A stretch of DNA of 64,000 bases, from assembly GCA_026315105.1 (NCBI GenBank), contig CM048745.1, positions 785,087,390 through 785,151,389 of the forward strand. Reading direction: 5' to 3'. Numbering within the stretch: the first letter of the stretch is position 1; each line of letters starts with the position of its first letter. Positions 34,328 to 46,812 of this stretch are shown in pieces. Below the pieces are notes generated by a model, which worked only from the letters and a program-made list of their open reading frames with translations, did no database searches and had not been told where the DNA came from. This stretch comes from Locusta migratoria (Eukaryota; Arthropoda; Insecta; Orthoptera; Acrididae). The position numbers were made by a program, and so were the translations under genes.

Positions 34328-35660
34328 AAGTATATAGGCCCCCTTCAGGAAACTTGCAGTTATTTCTGGCAAACTTTGATGCGTTGTTGTGCTATTGATC
34401 AGATAGTGGGAAGCAAATTATTATTTATGGTGATTTCAATGTATATTCACTGAAAGAGTGTAATAGGAAGAAAGACCTGACGTTCCTCATTCAATCTGAT
34501 ATCCGTTATTGATTTTCCTACTCGGGTAGTAAAGGACAGCAGTATATTGATAGGTAACTTTTTTATATATCAAGATAAGTTTAACAACGCAAATGCTTGT
34601 CCACTGAGAATGGTCTTTCTGATCATAGTACACAGTTAGTAACAGTATAAAATGTTCAAATTTTTGTTAAGCTTAAGTGACTTAACTGAAGGGTTACAAA
34701 CTACATATGAACTACATTATTCTAAGATGACACAAACATCCATGCCTGAGGGACAATTCGACCCCCAACCATAGCGGCTGTGCTGACTGTGACTGGCGCA
34801 CGATAGACTGCTCTGCCACTGCTGCTGGCAGTAACAGTATATAACGCCGTTTAGTAATTCGATACATTCCTGCAGGGTTGTGCGCTCGATTAATGACTTA
34901 CCAACTAGAAATTTTAAACAAAGAATACAACAGACTGGGATGAGGTTTACAAGGAAACCTGATACCAATTTAAAATATAGCTTATTTCATGATACATTTG
35001 TAAGAGTATTTGAAACTGTTTCCCCAAGAAATTAGTTAAATATAATTGTAAGAAACCATGTAAAAAACCATGGCTTACTATAGTTCCCGAAAAAGGGAAC
35101 TATATATATATCTGCAAGAAAGAGTAATAACCCAGAAACAATAAAATATTATAAAAATACTGTGCTACATTAAGACAAATTTTTAAAAAATCAAGATGCA
35201 TGTGCATCATGTCTGAGATTAGTTCCTCTGATAGTAAAATTAAAACTATTTGGAATATTATTAAAAGGAGACAGGGCAACTGAGAGCTGAGAAAGAGGTT
35301 ATTACCATCAAAACAAATGAAAACTTTACTAACAAAAAGTCAGAAAAGCATTTTAATGTATTCTTTAAATTATTGTAAAGATATTAGGATCTAAATGTTC
35401 ATTAGAAGCAGCAAGGCAGTTAAGGAAAAAGGCCATACTTACACAATTTGATACAATTGAAATTCCACCCACCACAACTTCAGAAATTAGGAAAATAATA
35501 AACTCTCTCAAGAGTAAACGTTATGTGGAATTCATGGCATTTCCAGCAGGGTATTAAAAGCTTGTTCCCAAGAGATAAGTAGGATTCTTAATCATATCTG
35601 TAATAGCTCTTTAAAGCAGGATATTTTCCTAGATGGACAGAAATATGCTATACTATCTGG

Positions 35661-35824
35661 ATATTGAACTGGAACACCTTGTAAAAATAGCTTGACTTCC
35701 AAACAGCACTGCTGTCGTGGGATAATTTGAACCTTCGGCTGGCCACAATGATAGTGGCAAGCATCAGATAAATACGAGTGTTGTTAGAACTTAAATCATC
35801 ATCTATTAGTATATAGCTACTGCA

Positions 35825-35878
<54 letters not shown>

Positions 35879-37307
35879 TCAGTTGGTGGTCATGTCTGTA
35901 TTGTTTGACTATTGTAGTGTACATGAAGCACAATGATGAAGAGCTCCTCAGCTTTTAACTGTATAAATTGATTTAAGAAAGGAATAAAAAGAATGAATAC
36001 TGTCTTCCCATTTATATTTCTCAGGAATACCAGTAGCCTTCTTACTTGTGTTTAGAGATAGAACCTGTTGCTTAACATGCTCTTAGTCAAGACAATATAG
36101 GGTTCTGAATAAAATAAATAAAAGGTGATTACAATGCTTGTATCTCTTAAAAACGAACTGTTCTGGTGGACAGGAAGTTCAAAAAGTTTCATGTTATGAT
36201 TGTGTAAATAAGGATTGAGGGTATGTGATCAGTTGCCTCACAGCAGTTCGAAGATTTGTTTATGAAATTAATATTATCAACTTGTAACAAAGAATTTAAA
36301 GGTCATCTGCTTCACATACAGGTATAACAACTGAAAGGTATTTGCCAAACTGTGTGTAGTTTCATATGTGAACGACACATAGCCACACTGGATGCACATT
36401 TGAAGTTTAACCCTGTGACGATGGTTGCTGACTTTTGAGCAGTTCACACTTCTGTAAGTTATTTGGCTTTCAGCATTAAAATGTTAATATTCGTGCTAGA
36501 TACCCTAATGCTAATGTTAGATGCCCTTAGTTACGAAAAGGTCACGGCATTTTTCGTGTTTTTAAAGAATTTAGTAGTGGATGGTTCCTGTATTCACAAG
36601 GTAAGACGCTATTTTGCAGTTATGATCTGATGGCATATATCACTTTCACAGTATATTTTTAACATTAGCTGTTTCAGGCATCCCAGTTTCATTTTTGGTG
36701 CTATAAAATGGCTAAATATATTGAAGAATATAGAAGGTACCGTACTCAAGCAACAATGTAAAGTGTTATGAAACTCTTCCGAAATTAATATTTGTACAAA
36801 AGTTTCACCATCGTAAAATATAGCGAGAAAGTGCCAAAAATCGTCTCTGACGATAAATTCCGTTCATATACTGCACTTAGAACACTGAAAAAACTAAATG
36901 TTATAATTCGGTTTCGTTTCGAAGAAGAAATGGTGTTGGCCGATTTCTACACTGTAAGTGCAATACATTTACACACACTGAAATTTGTTGTATATTCAAA
37001 GAGTCTGAAGCCATTTTATAGTTATATATTCAAATGAGACATAATTTTTGCGATGTACCTCAAATGAATACACTCTAATCAAAAGACTCCTGAGCACATT
37101 TAAAGGTTGCGTCAAGGTGAACTTCAATTTGCCCTCTGTTCACAGTCAGCCGCTTACAGGACTTTCGGGGCTTGGTTAAACTATAGATTTCTGAGCGTTC
37201 CAGCCAAAGATGTTCATATTGTCGCATTTAAATGGAAGCAGGCTTGACTTCGAAGTCAATTGAACAAAGTACTTATACTAAAAGCAAGTTTATTGCGTAA
37301 TGAAACA
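35661..37307. other. noncoding sequence with (AT)n
   Basis: A long (TA)n microsatellite lies at 35827-35875. No gene or known element is visible in the remainder. Confidence 0.5.
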
Positions 37308-37751
37308 TTGAAACACGTCCACATAACGTGTTCCATTTAATTGACTCCCCATGAACAAATCTTTACGAGCTTCAGACTTTTTATTTATTTTATTTATTTA
37401 TTTATTTTTGAGTGTAGCAAGACACTCCACTCGCAATATGCGAGATACCATGCATTATATATTGATTTAGTTTTATCTGTATGTAAAATTCTAAGTGTCT
37501 ATGTTGTACATGAGACCCCCAAATATGTGTTAGTGTGTACTGTTATGTGCTCCCACTGGCCCTGGCTTCCACAGAATGAATGAAACTTTCTATGTAAGAA
37601 AGATTAGCAGGTGCTAGACGTGCCTCGTCTGTTTTGTGTCGTCGTTTCTTTCAAACGCTGGGCTTTGAATGTCTCTGGGCGAGAAGTAGGTTTGCCAACT
37701 GCTGAGCAGAACCCAGCCTTAGCAAAGATTCCTAAAGTAACTTGCTCTTAA
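37308..37751 (-). repeat. 0.44-kb repeat, inverted copy of the palindrome insert
   Basis: The reverse complement matches 44477-44890 end to end, from 'ttgaaacac' to 'cttgctctta', apart from a T-rich expansion near 37380-37405. In both places the edge carries TTAA or a near match. It is probably a short mobile element or solo repeat; no coding sequence is present. Confidence 0.65.
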
Positions 37752-39313
37752 ATTTGAATCTTGGGTTGTAACATTGTATCGTTCTTTGTGATATGTAATT
37801 GGCAAACCAACCGTACCTAGCAGTGGCGTGCCGTCATGAAGCAATGAACGTTCACAAAATGCTATTTGCGCAACAAAAACACGGTAAACAATTTGAATTT
37901 TCCCCAAAATGTTATGCTAGAGATACACAATAATTACGGAAACAAATGCGTGCTTCAGAAATACCTGGAAATAAAAGACATCTGTAATATGCATTATATT
38001 ACAACAATAAAACACATTACGCCAATATGAGAGAAAAACTGCACATTTCTAGAAACTAAGACATGTTAAGATGCAGGGTAACACAATAAAACACACTATG
38101 CCTATATAATAAAAATGCAACATCAGATAATTACATTACAGACACAAAATACATTATTGTACAATATCTAGGGAAAGAAAACACAATAAAAACATTAAGC
38201 TGGATAAGAGAAAATGTACATCTTATTAAATCATACAAGATGACATGACACATACAATACATCAATTATTTACAGCTTCATTTACTTATAGGATTCCTGA
38301 AATAAAAACATATTATTGTTTAGTGCACCAAGAGTGGGACTTACACCACCTGATTTGTGATGGGCGTTACTCTACCCATTTCTACTGCTTCATAAACTTG
38401 AAGGGCCATACTGTTCCAAATCTGTTTTTTTCTATTCCATAAAACTCACGGGCTTGCGTCCAGTCGTCTGTTTACTTCTATATGAACCCTCTTCTGGTTT
38501 TTCCCAATTACACATTTCTCAGGTACGGTCTGAAACATTACACTGGAAGATTTCATTACTGGATGTACTACGAATGGTTACTTAGAGCGTGCAAGTTGCA
38601 GAAAATCTAAGAATCATTCCGATTCATCGTACCCTTTTTCAAAGACAAATAACATATCTCGAGAGCCAGGGGAACCTTTCACGAAAATTAATAACGCCAA
38701 CCCCACTCGGGCGGTGGAAGCCTGCACAGCCACTACGGTGGCGGTACCGTCATGGTACTAAATAAATACTATGACTCTGGAGACCGTGCACGCGGACACC
38801 TGCCCGCGTCAATTGTATTGCACTTTCCTGTACCTCAAAGGAGGTACTTAACACAGTCCTACAGCAAGGACATTGCAACACATCTAATGACTCCAGTTAC
38901 TCGGTACAGACAGTACTGGGAAATGACACTTCTCGCGTCCATACACGCGTCCAAAAGACAAGAGCTTAGGAACTTCAAAAACATTCCAGTTTTTGAACAA
39001 AACTTAACAGAACTCGTACCGACCAGTGCTCCAAAAGACACAATAGCTGGCGTCACGAAGGGCAAACACTAACTATTTGCGCAGAACCGGGACGCATTTA
39101 CGCGTCTACTGACAGAACAGTACAAGTACAAATTACTCATTCGAGCTATTGAATCGCACGCAACGCTGAACGTGCTACGAAATACATACAAACCCTTACG
39201 ACACAATTTTCATGGTACCTTGGTTGACACGGTACACATAAATACACAAGGCAACGAAAAACAGCAAAAATGGAACCTATAAATACAATAAAATACACAC
39301 ATTAATACACTTA
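37752..39313. other. noncoding sequence with loosely repeated units
   Basis: A motif 'acaataaaacaca' recurs near 38005, 38083 and 38180 in imperfect 75-100 base units. The open frame at 38752-39072 has no recognisable family. Nothing else is identified. Confidence 0.35.
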
Positions 39314-40342
39314 TTATCTATAGACTCTTAGGCTAGAAACGTGGTGCACACCACTTGACTTCTTGGTCCGAATGGTCTCTAGCTCAACAGCATTTTCATG
39401 CGCAATTCTTTTCATTCGTTCAATTTCCTCTGCTACCTCATCTTTGTACACCCACAGTATACCGTAAGGCTTGACAAAAAACTTAGTATGTTCCCTCACT
39501 TTGAATTGATAACGAAAGTTCTTAATGGTACCAGGGGCATCAGAAAAAACTGAAGCATGTTTATGCAAAATGCGGGACATTTCAGCCTTAGCCAAAGGTT
39601 CTATCGAACTGACCTTTCCTTCAATCTCGGACGCAATGTCGGTTTGTTCATGCGAATTAAGCAACAATAGCGTCGGTTGACCGCAATCAGAGGTTACCGG
39701 GTCGACACCACATATCGCACGATAATCGGTTAGTTAGTCAGAGAGCAAGTGACAAGAGGGACCATCGGAAATCAACGTCGTAGTACATTCGTCAAATTTT
39801 ACCTTTATGTTTGACCCATCAAGTAACAGGTGCCCTTCACCTTCTCCAAAGTTCAGTGTGGCCTGGTGTGCTACTAAAAATTCAACGCCGATCAACATGT
39901 TCACAGCGATCGACGGCACAAATATAAAATTGGCGACGAAAGTATAGCCTTGGCAGTTAAACTGAATTTCGGCCTGCTTCCTAACCTCCACGCTCCTTCC
40001 AACCAAAGCTCCTTTCACCTTGGTGCGTTGAAAAGGTAGCACTGGCCAATAACCTACTGCCAGGCATCGATTAAAAGCATCCTCGTTCATTACCGATATA
40101 ACACTTCCCGTGTCTAACGTACACCGTAATTTCACGCCCTGAACTTCAATTTCCAGGACGGGTTGTACTGTCGCCCCTGTCGTGTGCGTCTCCTCCTCCA
40201 GAAGAACCTGTCGTCGGTCGCCAAATTTTGAATGGTTTACGCGTTCCGTAGTCGCAGTCACAATCGATTCCTCCGCTAGGAAAACCTCGCGCATGACCGT
40301 AATTTTTGTTTCCGGTTCCGTTGCCTGTTCGATTAAGTTCAC
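39314..40342 (-). pseudogene. gypsy-like LTR retroelement, protease and start of RT
   Basis: On the minus strand 40342-39734 encodes a retropepsin-like domain: a beta strand before LRCTLDTGSVISVMNE (the DTG active site) and a flap region leading to VNMLIGVEFLVAHQATLNFG. A stop follows. The next piece (39667-39314) begins the reverse transcriptase: EMSRILHKHASVFSDAPG, then FFVKPYGILWVYKDEVAEEI, which is the N-terminal part of a Ty3/gypsy-type RT. The RT core is absent and the frame degrades, so the element is truncated. Confidence 0.8.
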
Positions 40343-40511
40343 CGAATGTTCAGCAACGGAGGGAGGTCGTCATTCCTTCGAAGTCGACGGATCCGGCAGA
40401 CTTCCGGGTTTATTGTGTCGGGGGTAAGGCGATCGCACCTTGACGTCTTGCGGAGGTGTTGGCGGCCTTGTCCAGTATACACGGTTTTGATGGCCGTTTC
40501 TACCATTACCA

Positions 40512-42261
40512 TTACCCCCATCGTTTCCTTTTGCGCCCCTGATTTTCTAGCACGGAACCTTTCCTTTCTTGCAATGCGCCATCGTACGGACTCGGGAGCT
40601 CGTTTCGCCCTGCCGATCTCTGCGTACTTGCGTTGCTGTCCGCGTCATGCGGGCGCGGCGGAAGATTCTGTCCTTGATACCCGTTTCTTTTAAAACTGCC
40701 GCTCGAATTACTTGCCGGCGGCTCATAATCAAACTCGAGCTCATCTAGCATCGCCTGAAATTGCTCAAGGTCATCTTTGCATCTTCCGGCAATGATGGCG
40801 TTGCGCAATCTCCTCGGCAACTTTGTTAAGCAGATTCTAATTAGTTCAGGTACTGGGTATGGAAAATCCAGGAACTGGTTCTTCATAAGCATCAGCTGCA
40901 CGAACTCACTAGGGGTTGTGAGTACTGGGAGGGGTTGAAATGCGGCATCATTAAGATGCTATGTTTCATGCGATCCTGATGGGTTTCAGACCAGTAGGAC
41001 GCGATAAAATGCTCACGGAACCTCCGGTAATCGAGCCCGTTTCTTAGCAATGTGCGCATCCTTGTGGCGGGCGCACCTTCTAGCAACCCAACACCAAAGT
41101 CTACTTTATTACACTCCGGTCAATTTGGAGGGAGCCAAGCGCGGGGGTGGATACCGGTGGGAGCGTTGCGAAAGGTTTCGAACTTTCGCACGGTGAGAAA
41201 CTAATTGTAGTCAAAGGCAGGAGCTGGTTCTCGGCTACTGCGGTTCTCCCTGTTCGGACAGCTCACCGGACGTGGATGATGCGCAACTTCATCATCTTCA
41301 AAAGCCGAATCGGCGTCCTTATCAGATTCGGCGCCGTGGCCACAGCAAGCATTACTGACCGCGTCAGACGGCCGCTTATCCGTCCGCTCAGGCACGGTAA
41401 TTGCTTGGCCACTAGGCGCGGGCTCTCCGCCGGCGACCCGCATTTCATTCATTCGGCCGGTGATGTCCCCGAGCTGGTTCTTCAATTGAACAATCTCAGA
41501 CTGCACCGTAAATACACGTCCTCCTACGGCACCAACAGAAGAGATCACTTCATCAATGCGGCCGGCCACTACACCGACGCGCGCATCAATTGTATCAACT
41601 CGGTTACTCACGTCGCCGACAGGTGCTTCTGCATTGTCGAAGCACGCTTTCACCTCATTAACTCTCGTTACAATGCTGTCGGCGTGCACCTCTACCGCGT
41701 CGACCCTCGCGTTTACCTTGCCGATCTCTTCCTGGTTTACTCTGATGGCGTCGGTGTTCTGTTCAATCCTTTCGGATACTACCTTCGCCATCTCCTCCAG
41801 GTGACCGAGAACCTCGTCTTGTCGCATTTTTACATTGGCTATCTCTTTTTGAAGGGTGATTATACCCTCCTCTTGCCCACTGAGATTCTCTTGCACTTGT
41901 GTTTTTACACCGGCTACTCGCTTCGAATTTCAACGAGGTAGGCGAGTAAAATTGCTAGACCGTTGTTCACAGGGGCGGCTACTGGTGCTGGGGCGGGTGG
42001 AGCATCCGGCTTAGCTGCCGGGCCGCCCACTGCTTTGTCCCCAAGCAGACGCGACTCGTTTTCAAGCGCTACCATATTAGGCGCGCCACGGCTTCCGGCG
42101 AGTGTAAGCTCTGGGTTTCCCATGTTCTCAACCAACAAGGCTCCCCGAGAATCTAACACCGCGTTACTTTCAGTTTCATGTGATCTGTGTCTTTTACTCT
42201 CTTGCCCTTTCATTGCTGTGCGCCTACGCGTTTCACTCGCCGAAGCTGTAGAACTATCCAT
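40512..42261 (-). pseudogene. gypsy-like LTR retroelement, Gag region, frameshifted
   Basis: On the minus strand, ATG at 42261 opens a Pro/Ala-rich N-terminus (to about 41914). A frameshift leads to a long coiled coil of heptad-like repeats (41896-41400, with VNARVDAVEVHADSIVTRVN). A further break leads to a capsid-like region (RTLLRNGLDYRRFREHFIAS near 41040; LPRRLRNAIIAG near 40820) and a basic tail at 40512. No CCHC knuckle is visible. The order Gag-protease-RT fits a Ty3/gypsy-type element. Confidence 0.7.
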
Positions 42262-42555
42262 ATCAATCTTAAAGCAAATACAACGACGGAAACACAAAGC
42301 AACAACCTAGCAACCCATGGTTGCTTCAATAAAATTTCACACGTTGTTAAAGGCATGAAAATTGCCGTTAATAAAAGTACTCCCCCAAAATACACCAAAA
42401 TACACTGCTGAAAGAGACACTGATTTAAGCGCTTACTGCACTACTGTACTTACACACTCACACAATTGCAGGGAACGGGTGGATATATGAATTAATAACA
42501 TAATTTAAAAAAATATCAGAACACACCAGAAGGACGAATCCTGGCAGCAGTATGC

Positions 42556-45500
42556 CAAGAGAAACTCACCCGCTGTTCTTTTGACTGTTAACTAGCCATG
42601 ATTGTGAAGTTAACAGTTGACTGCTTGCTCACAAAATCTAATTACGGTGATATTCACACAGCGGCGGAAGTATACGGTTCCCTCAAGCAAAACTCTGATT
42701 CTTTAAGTTACGCAAACAGTTCTACCTTTAATGTAATCTTTAGAGGAAACTGCACACAATTAAATAATGATCTGCAGTCATGGATCTAAATCAAAAATAA
42801 ATGTTGGCAACGGAAACGCAAATATTCTCTACTCCAGAAGGGAGCAGAGACACAAGATACATGAACAAATTACCCCACATTAATCCAAAATAAATGATGA
42901 GGGGAGAATTTAAATTAGCACAAAAGGATTAGAGTTTAACAAATTAATTTATTGTTCAAAACAAGAACAACAAGGGGGAAGACCATTTTTTAAACTACAA
43001 TAAAAAACACACCTTACAAAATATTCAGAATATCCACAATTACATGGCCCTAAAATTGCCCACCTGCAAAGTTGAGTACAGGTTAATTTACGATCATGTT
43101 TCATACAGGAGAATGGAGGAATTGCAGCACATTCACACACCGATTCATACGCCAAGCCATGCAGGTACTTACCAAGGACCTGACACCAATACACCAAGAC
43201 GACAGCCAAGCAATGTGGAGAATGCAGGTCGAAGTTTCACTCACGCAAAATGAAATAGTACTTCGCTTCCATAATGTGTCAAGCTAGTGGCTTAGGTCAT
43301 GATAAACTATCAGAAACAAACACACTTGGTTTAAGACCACAAAGTGCGGTGTACAGACGGAATTAAAAGTTTCTCTAGAACTTCTAACTATACATTAAAT
43401 CAAGATTTCTTCAAATAATATCTAAAAACAGTCACACTGGCATTAGTTTAGCACAGGGAGAAGATAACTACAGAAGGTTAAAGTTGTTAGATCAATACAG
43501 CACTCTACTAAGTCGGAACACAAAATATGTATAAAGTTAACAAAATCAATTTCGAAGAGAATAAGATCACGAAATATATCGTGGGACCATTCTTTCTGAT
43601 CAGAGTAATGAAATCTCTTACATAAGCCAGGTTACAGATTGCTACATCACAATACAGAGTTTGGTCACAAAAATTCAGATAAGTGAAATAATTCTATTTC
43701 ATGAAAATTAAAGACACGATATACGTCGTGCAATGGTTCTTTCTACACAGAGGAGAAAGATATATTTAATGGTAATAACCACGACAGGAAACACGCTAAT
43801 CGATGCACATGTGGGCCGACAAGTACACAGATTACAAGTTAGAATGCACAATTCTCAGGGAAAATTATCATGCTACACTCACTAGGAAACACATTAGCAA
43901 ATTAGCTATACAATTATTAACCACTCATGTGCACTGAATGATGGAAAAGCTGAAGGCTTAGTCTGATATCGTCCACGTGTTCTGTCAACAAAGTACGAAC
44001 AATATAGGCACCTCCCTGAAAATATTAGAATTCAACTACGATAAGAATGCGAAAGACAGGGAACATATATAAACAGGCGAAGAAGTGATTTAAAAGTTAT
44101 AAAGTGCAAGAACTATGCTAACAAAACACCAGCACATCCTCGGAATCAGATTCCAGCAAAAATCGACATAAAATTAGCAATCCTGTAGGAAATTAAGCAA
44201 AATCTCACTACTACACACAGTGTAGCTGCTACTCCCGGAATTAAACTCACAAAAAAGCATAAGTACGATTATGGAGCCTGAAATAAGTCGAGGTCGAGCC
44301 ATGACGCCACAGCATAACCAAACCCAGAGGTACTTACCATACCAGGAACCAAGAAGCGAATGAATAGCTCTCTTGACCACTGCCTGGCCGTTACTGAGGA
44401 GGGGTAGTAGAGGGGAGCCCAGAGAGCGTCACCGTTTGTCAGGCAGGTAACCTGACCAACCCCCAGCCAAGGAGGTTAAGAGCAAGCTACATTAGGAATC
44501 TTTGCTAAGACTGGGTTCTGCTCAGGAGTTGGCAAACCTACTTCTCGCCCAGAGACATTCAACGCTCAGAGTTTGAAAGCAACTACGACAGAAATCAGAC
44601 AAGGCGCCCTAGCACTTCCTAAACTTTCTTACATACAAAGTTTCATTCGTTCTGTGGAAGCCAGGGCCAGTGGGAGCACATTACAGTACACACTAATAGA
44701 TATTTGAGGCCTCATGTACAACATAGACACTTAGAATTTTAAACACAGATAAAACTAAATCAATATATAATGCCTGGTATCTCGCATATTGCGAGTAGAG
44801 TGTGTTGCTACACTAAAAAAATGTCTGAAGCTCATCAACATTTGTTCATGAGGAGTCAATTAAATGGAACACGTTATGTGGATGTGTTTCAACCTCCTTG
44901 CCTGGGAGTTGGTCAGGTTACCTACCTGACGAACAGTGACGCTCTCTGGGCTCCCCTCCATTACCCGTCCTCTGGTAACAGTTAGGCGATGATCAAGAGG
45001 GCTATTCATTTACTTCTTGGTTCCTGGTAGGGTAAGTACCTCTGGGTTTGGTTATGCTGTGGCCTCGGGGCTCAATTTACTTCAGGCTCCATAGTCGTAC
45101 TCATGCCTTTTCGTGAGTTTAATTTCGGGAGTAGCAGCTGCACTATGTGTAGTAGTGAGATTTTGCTTAATTTCGTACAGGATTGCTAATTTTATGTCTA
45201 TTTTGTTGGAATGTGATTCCGAGGCTCTGATGGTGGTTTGTTAGCGTAGTTCTTGCACTTTATAACTTTTAAATCATTTCTTTGCCTGTTTAAATATGTT
45301 CAGTGTCTTTTGCATTCTTATCGTAGTTGAATTATAATATTTTCGAGGACTCGCGGTTCCTATACTGTTTGTACTTTGTCAACAGAACACGTGGACGATA
45401 TCAGACTAAGCCTTCAGCTTTTCCATCATTCAGTGCACATGAATGGTTAATAATTATATAGCTAATTTGCTAATGTGTTTCCAAGTGAGTGTAGCATGAT

Positions 45501-46812
45501 AATTTTCCCTGAGAATTGTCTATTCTAACTTGTAATCTGTGTACTTGTCGGCCCACGTGTGCGTCGATTAGCGTGTTTCCCGTCATGGTTATTACCATTA
45601 AATATATCTTTCTCCTCTGTGTTGAAAGAACCATAGCACGACGTATATCGTGTCTTTAATTTTCATGAAATAGAATTATTTCATTTCTCTGAATTTTTGT
45701 GACCGAACTCTGTATTGTGATGTAGCAATCTGTAACCTTGCTTATGTATAGATATCATTCCTCTGATCAGAAAGAATGGTTACACGATATATTTTGCGAT
45801 CTTATTCTCTTCGAAATTGATTTTGTTAACATTATGTATATTTTGTGTTCCGACTTAGTAGAGTGCTGTATTGATCTAACAACTTTAACCTTCTGTAGTT
45901 ATCTTCTCCCTGTGCTAAGTGAACGCCAGAGCGACCGTTTTTAGATATTATTTGAAGAAATCTTGATTTAATGTATAGTTAGAAGTTCTAGAGAAACTTT
46001 TAATTCCGTCTGTACATCGCACTTTGTGGTCTTAAACCAAGTGCGTTTGTTTCTGATAGTTTATCATGAGCCTAAGCCACTAGCTTGACACATTATGGAA
46101 GCGAAGTACTATTTCATTGTGCGTGAGTGAAACTTCGACCTGCATTCTCCACATTGCTTGGCTGTCGTCTTGGTGTATTGGTGTCAGGTCCTTGGTAAGT
46201 ACCTGCATGACTTGACGAATGAATCGGTGTGTGAATGTGCTGCAATTCCTCCATTCTCCCGTATGAAACATGATCGTAAATTAACCTGTACTCAACTTTG
46301 CAGGTGGGCAATTTTAGGGCCATGTAATTGTGGATATTTTGAATATTTTGTAAGGTGTGTTTGTTATTATAGTTTAAAAAAATGGTCTTCCCCCCTTGTA
46401 GTTCTTGTTTTGAACAATAAATTAATTTGTTAAACTCTAATCCTTTTGTGCTAATTTAAATTCTCCCCTCATCATTTATTTTGGATTAATGTGGGGTAAT
46501 TTGTTCATGTATCTTGTGTCTCTGCTCCCTTCTGGAGTAGAGAATATTTGCGTTTCTGTTGCCAACATTTATGATTTTTGATTAAGATCCATGACTGCGG
46601 ATCATTATTTAGTTGTGAGCAGTTTCCTCTAAAGATTATAGTAAAGGTAGAACTGTTTGCTTAACTTATTGAATCAGTGTTTTGCTTAAGGGAACCGTAT
46701 ACTTCCGCCGCTGTGTGAATATCACCGTAATTAGATTTTGTGAGCAAGTAGTCAATTGTTAACTTCACAAACACGGCTGGTTAACAGCCAAAAGAACAGT
46801 GGGCGAGTTTGA
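42556..46812. repeat. large palindrome: two 1.92-kb inverted arms around a 0.41-kb insert
   Basis: The left arm (42556-44476) is the reverse complement of the right arm (44891-46812) with scattered mismatches; both are about 1,921 bases. Mirror-image phrases include the outer 'ctgttcttttgactgttaac' and the inner 'aaggaggtt' against 'aacctcctt'. The centre (44477-44890) is an unrelated insert that also occurs at 37308-37751. The arms have no real genes. The left arm adjoins the Gag leader, so an arm may be an LTR plus leader. Confidence 0.8.
44477..44890 (+). repeat. insert at the palindrome centre
   Basis: This 414-base block interrupts what would otherwise be a head-to-head junction reading 'aaggagg TTAA cctcctt'. 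A TTAA-like target would explain the edge sequence on both sides. The block has no ORF of note. Its inverted relative lies at 37308-37751. Confidence 0.6.

Larger units (their letters stand above)
31920..35660 (+). mobile_element. CR1-like LINE copy C, decayed, with nested insertion
   Basis: This copy belongs to a related but clearly divergent LINE. The ORF1 tail (31990-32191) reads DFTRHGLHLNRKGKRKLVGL and ends TSFLG-stop. ORF2 follows with FHSNTGGLKNKIEDLL (near 32290), CLSEHHIVTG (near 32360), then after the insertion SGNLQLFLANFDALL and IIIYGDFNVYSL (34340-34450), LSDHSTQL (near 34615), linker pieces (35040-35400), and the SRVLKACSQEISRILNHICN start of the RT (near 35550). The rest of the RT is missing. 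Many stops and frame changes show it is old. Confidence 0.75.

Noticed and set aside
43044..46323. Two similar 69-residue open frames (43044-43253 + and 46114-46323 -) as a gene pair
   Set aside because: They are the mirror images of the palindrome arms; the match is explained by the inverted repeat and no protein family is recognisable.
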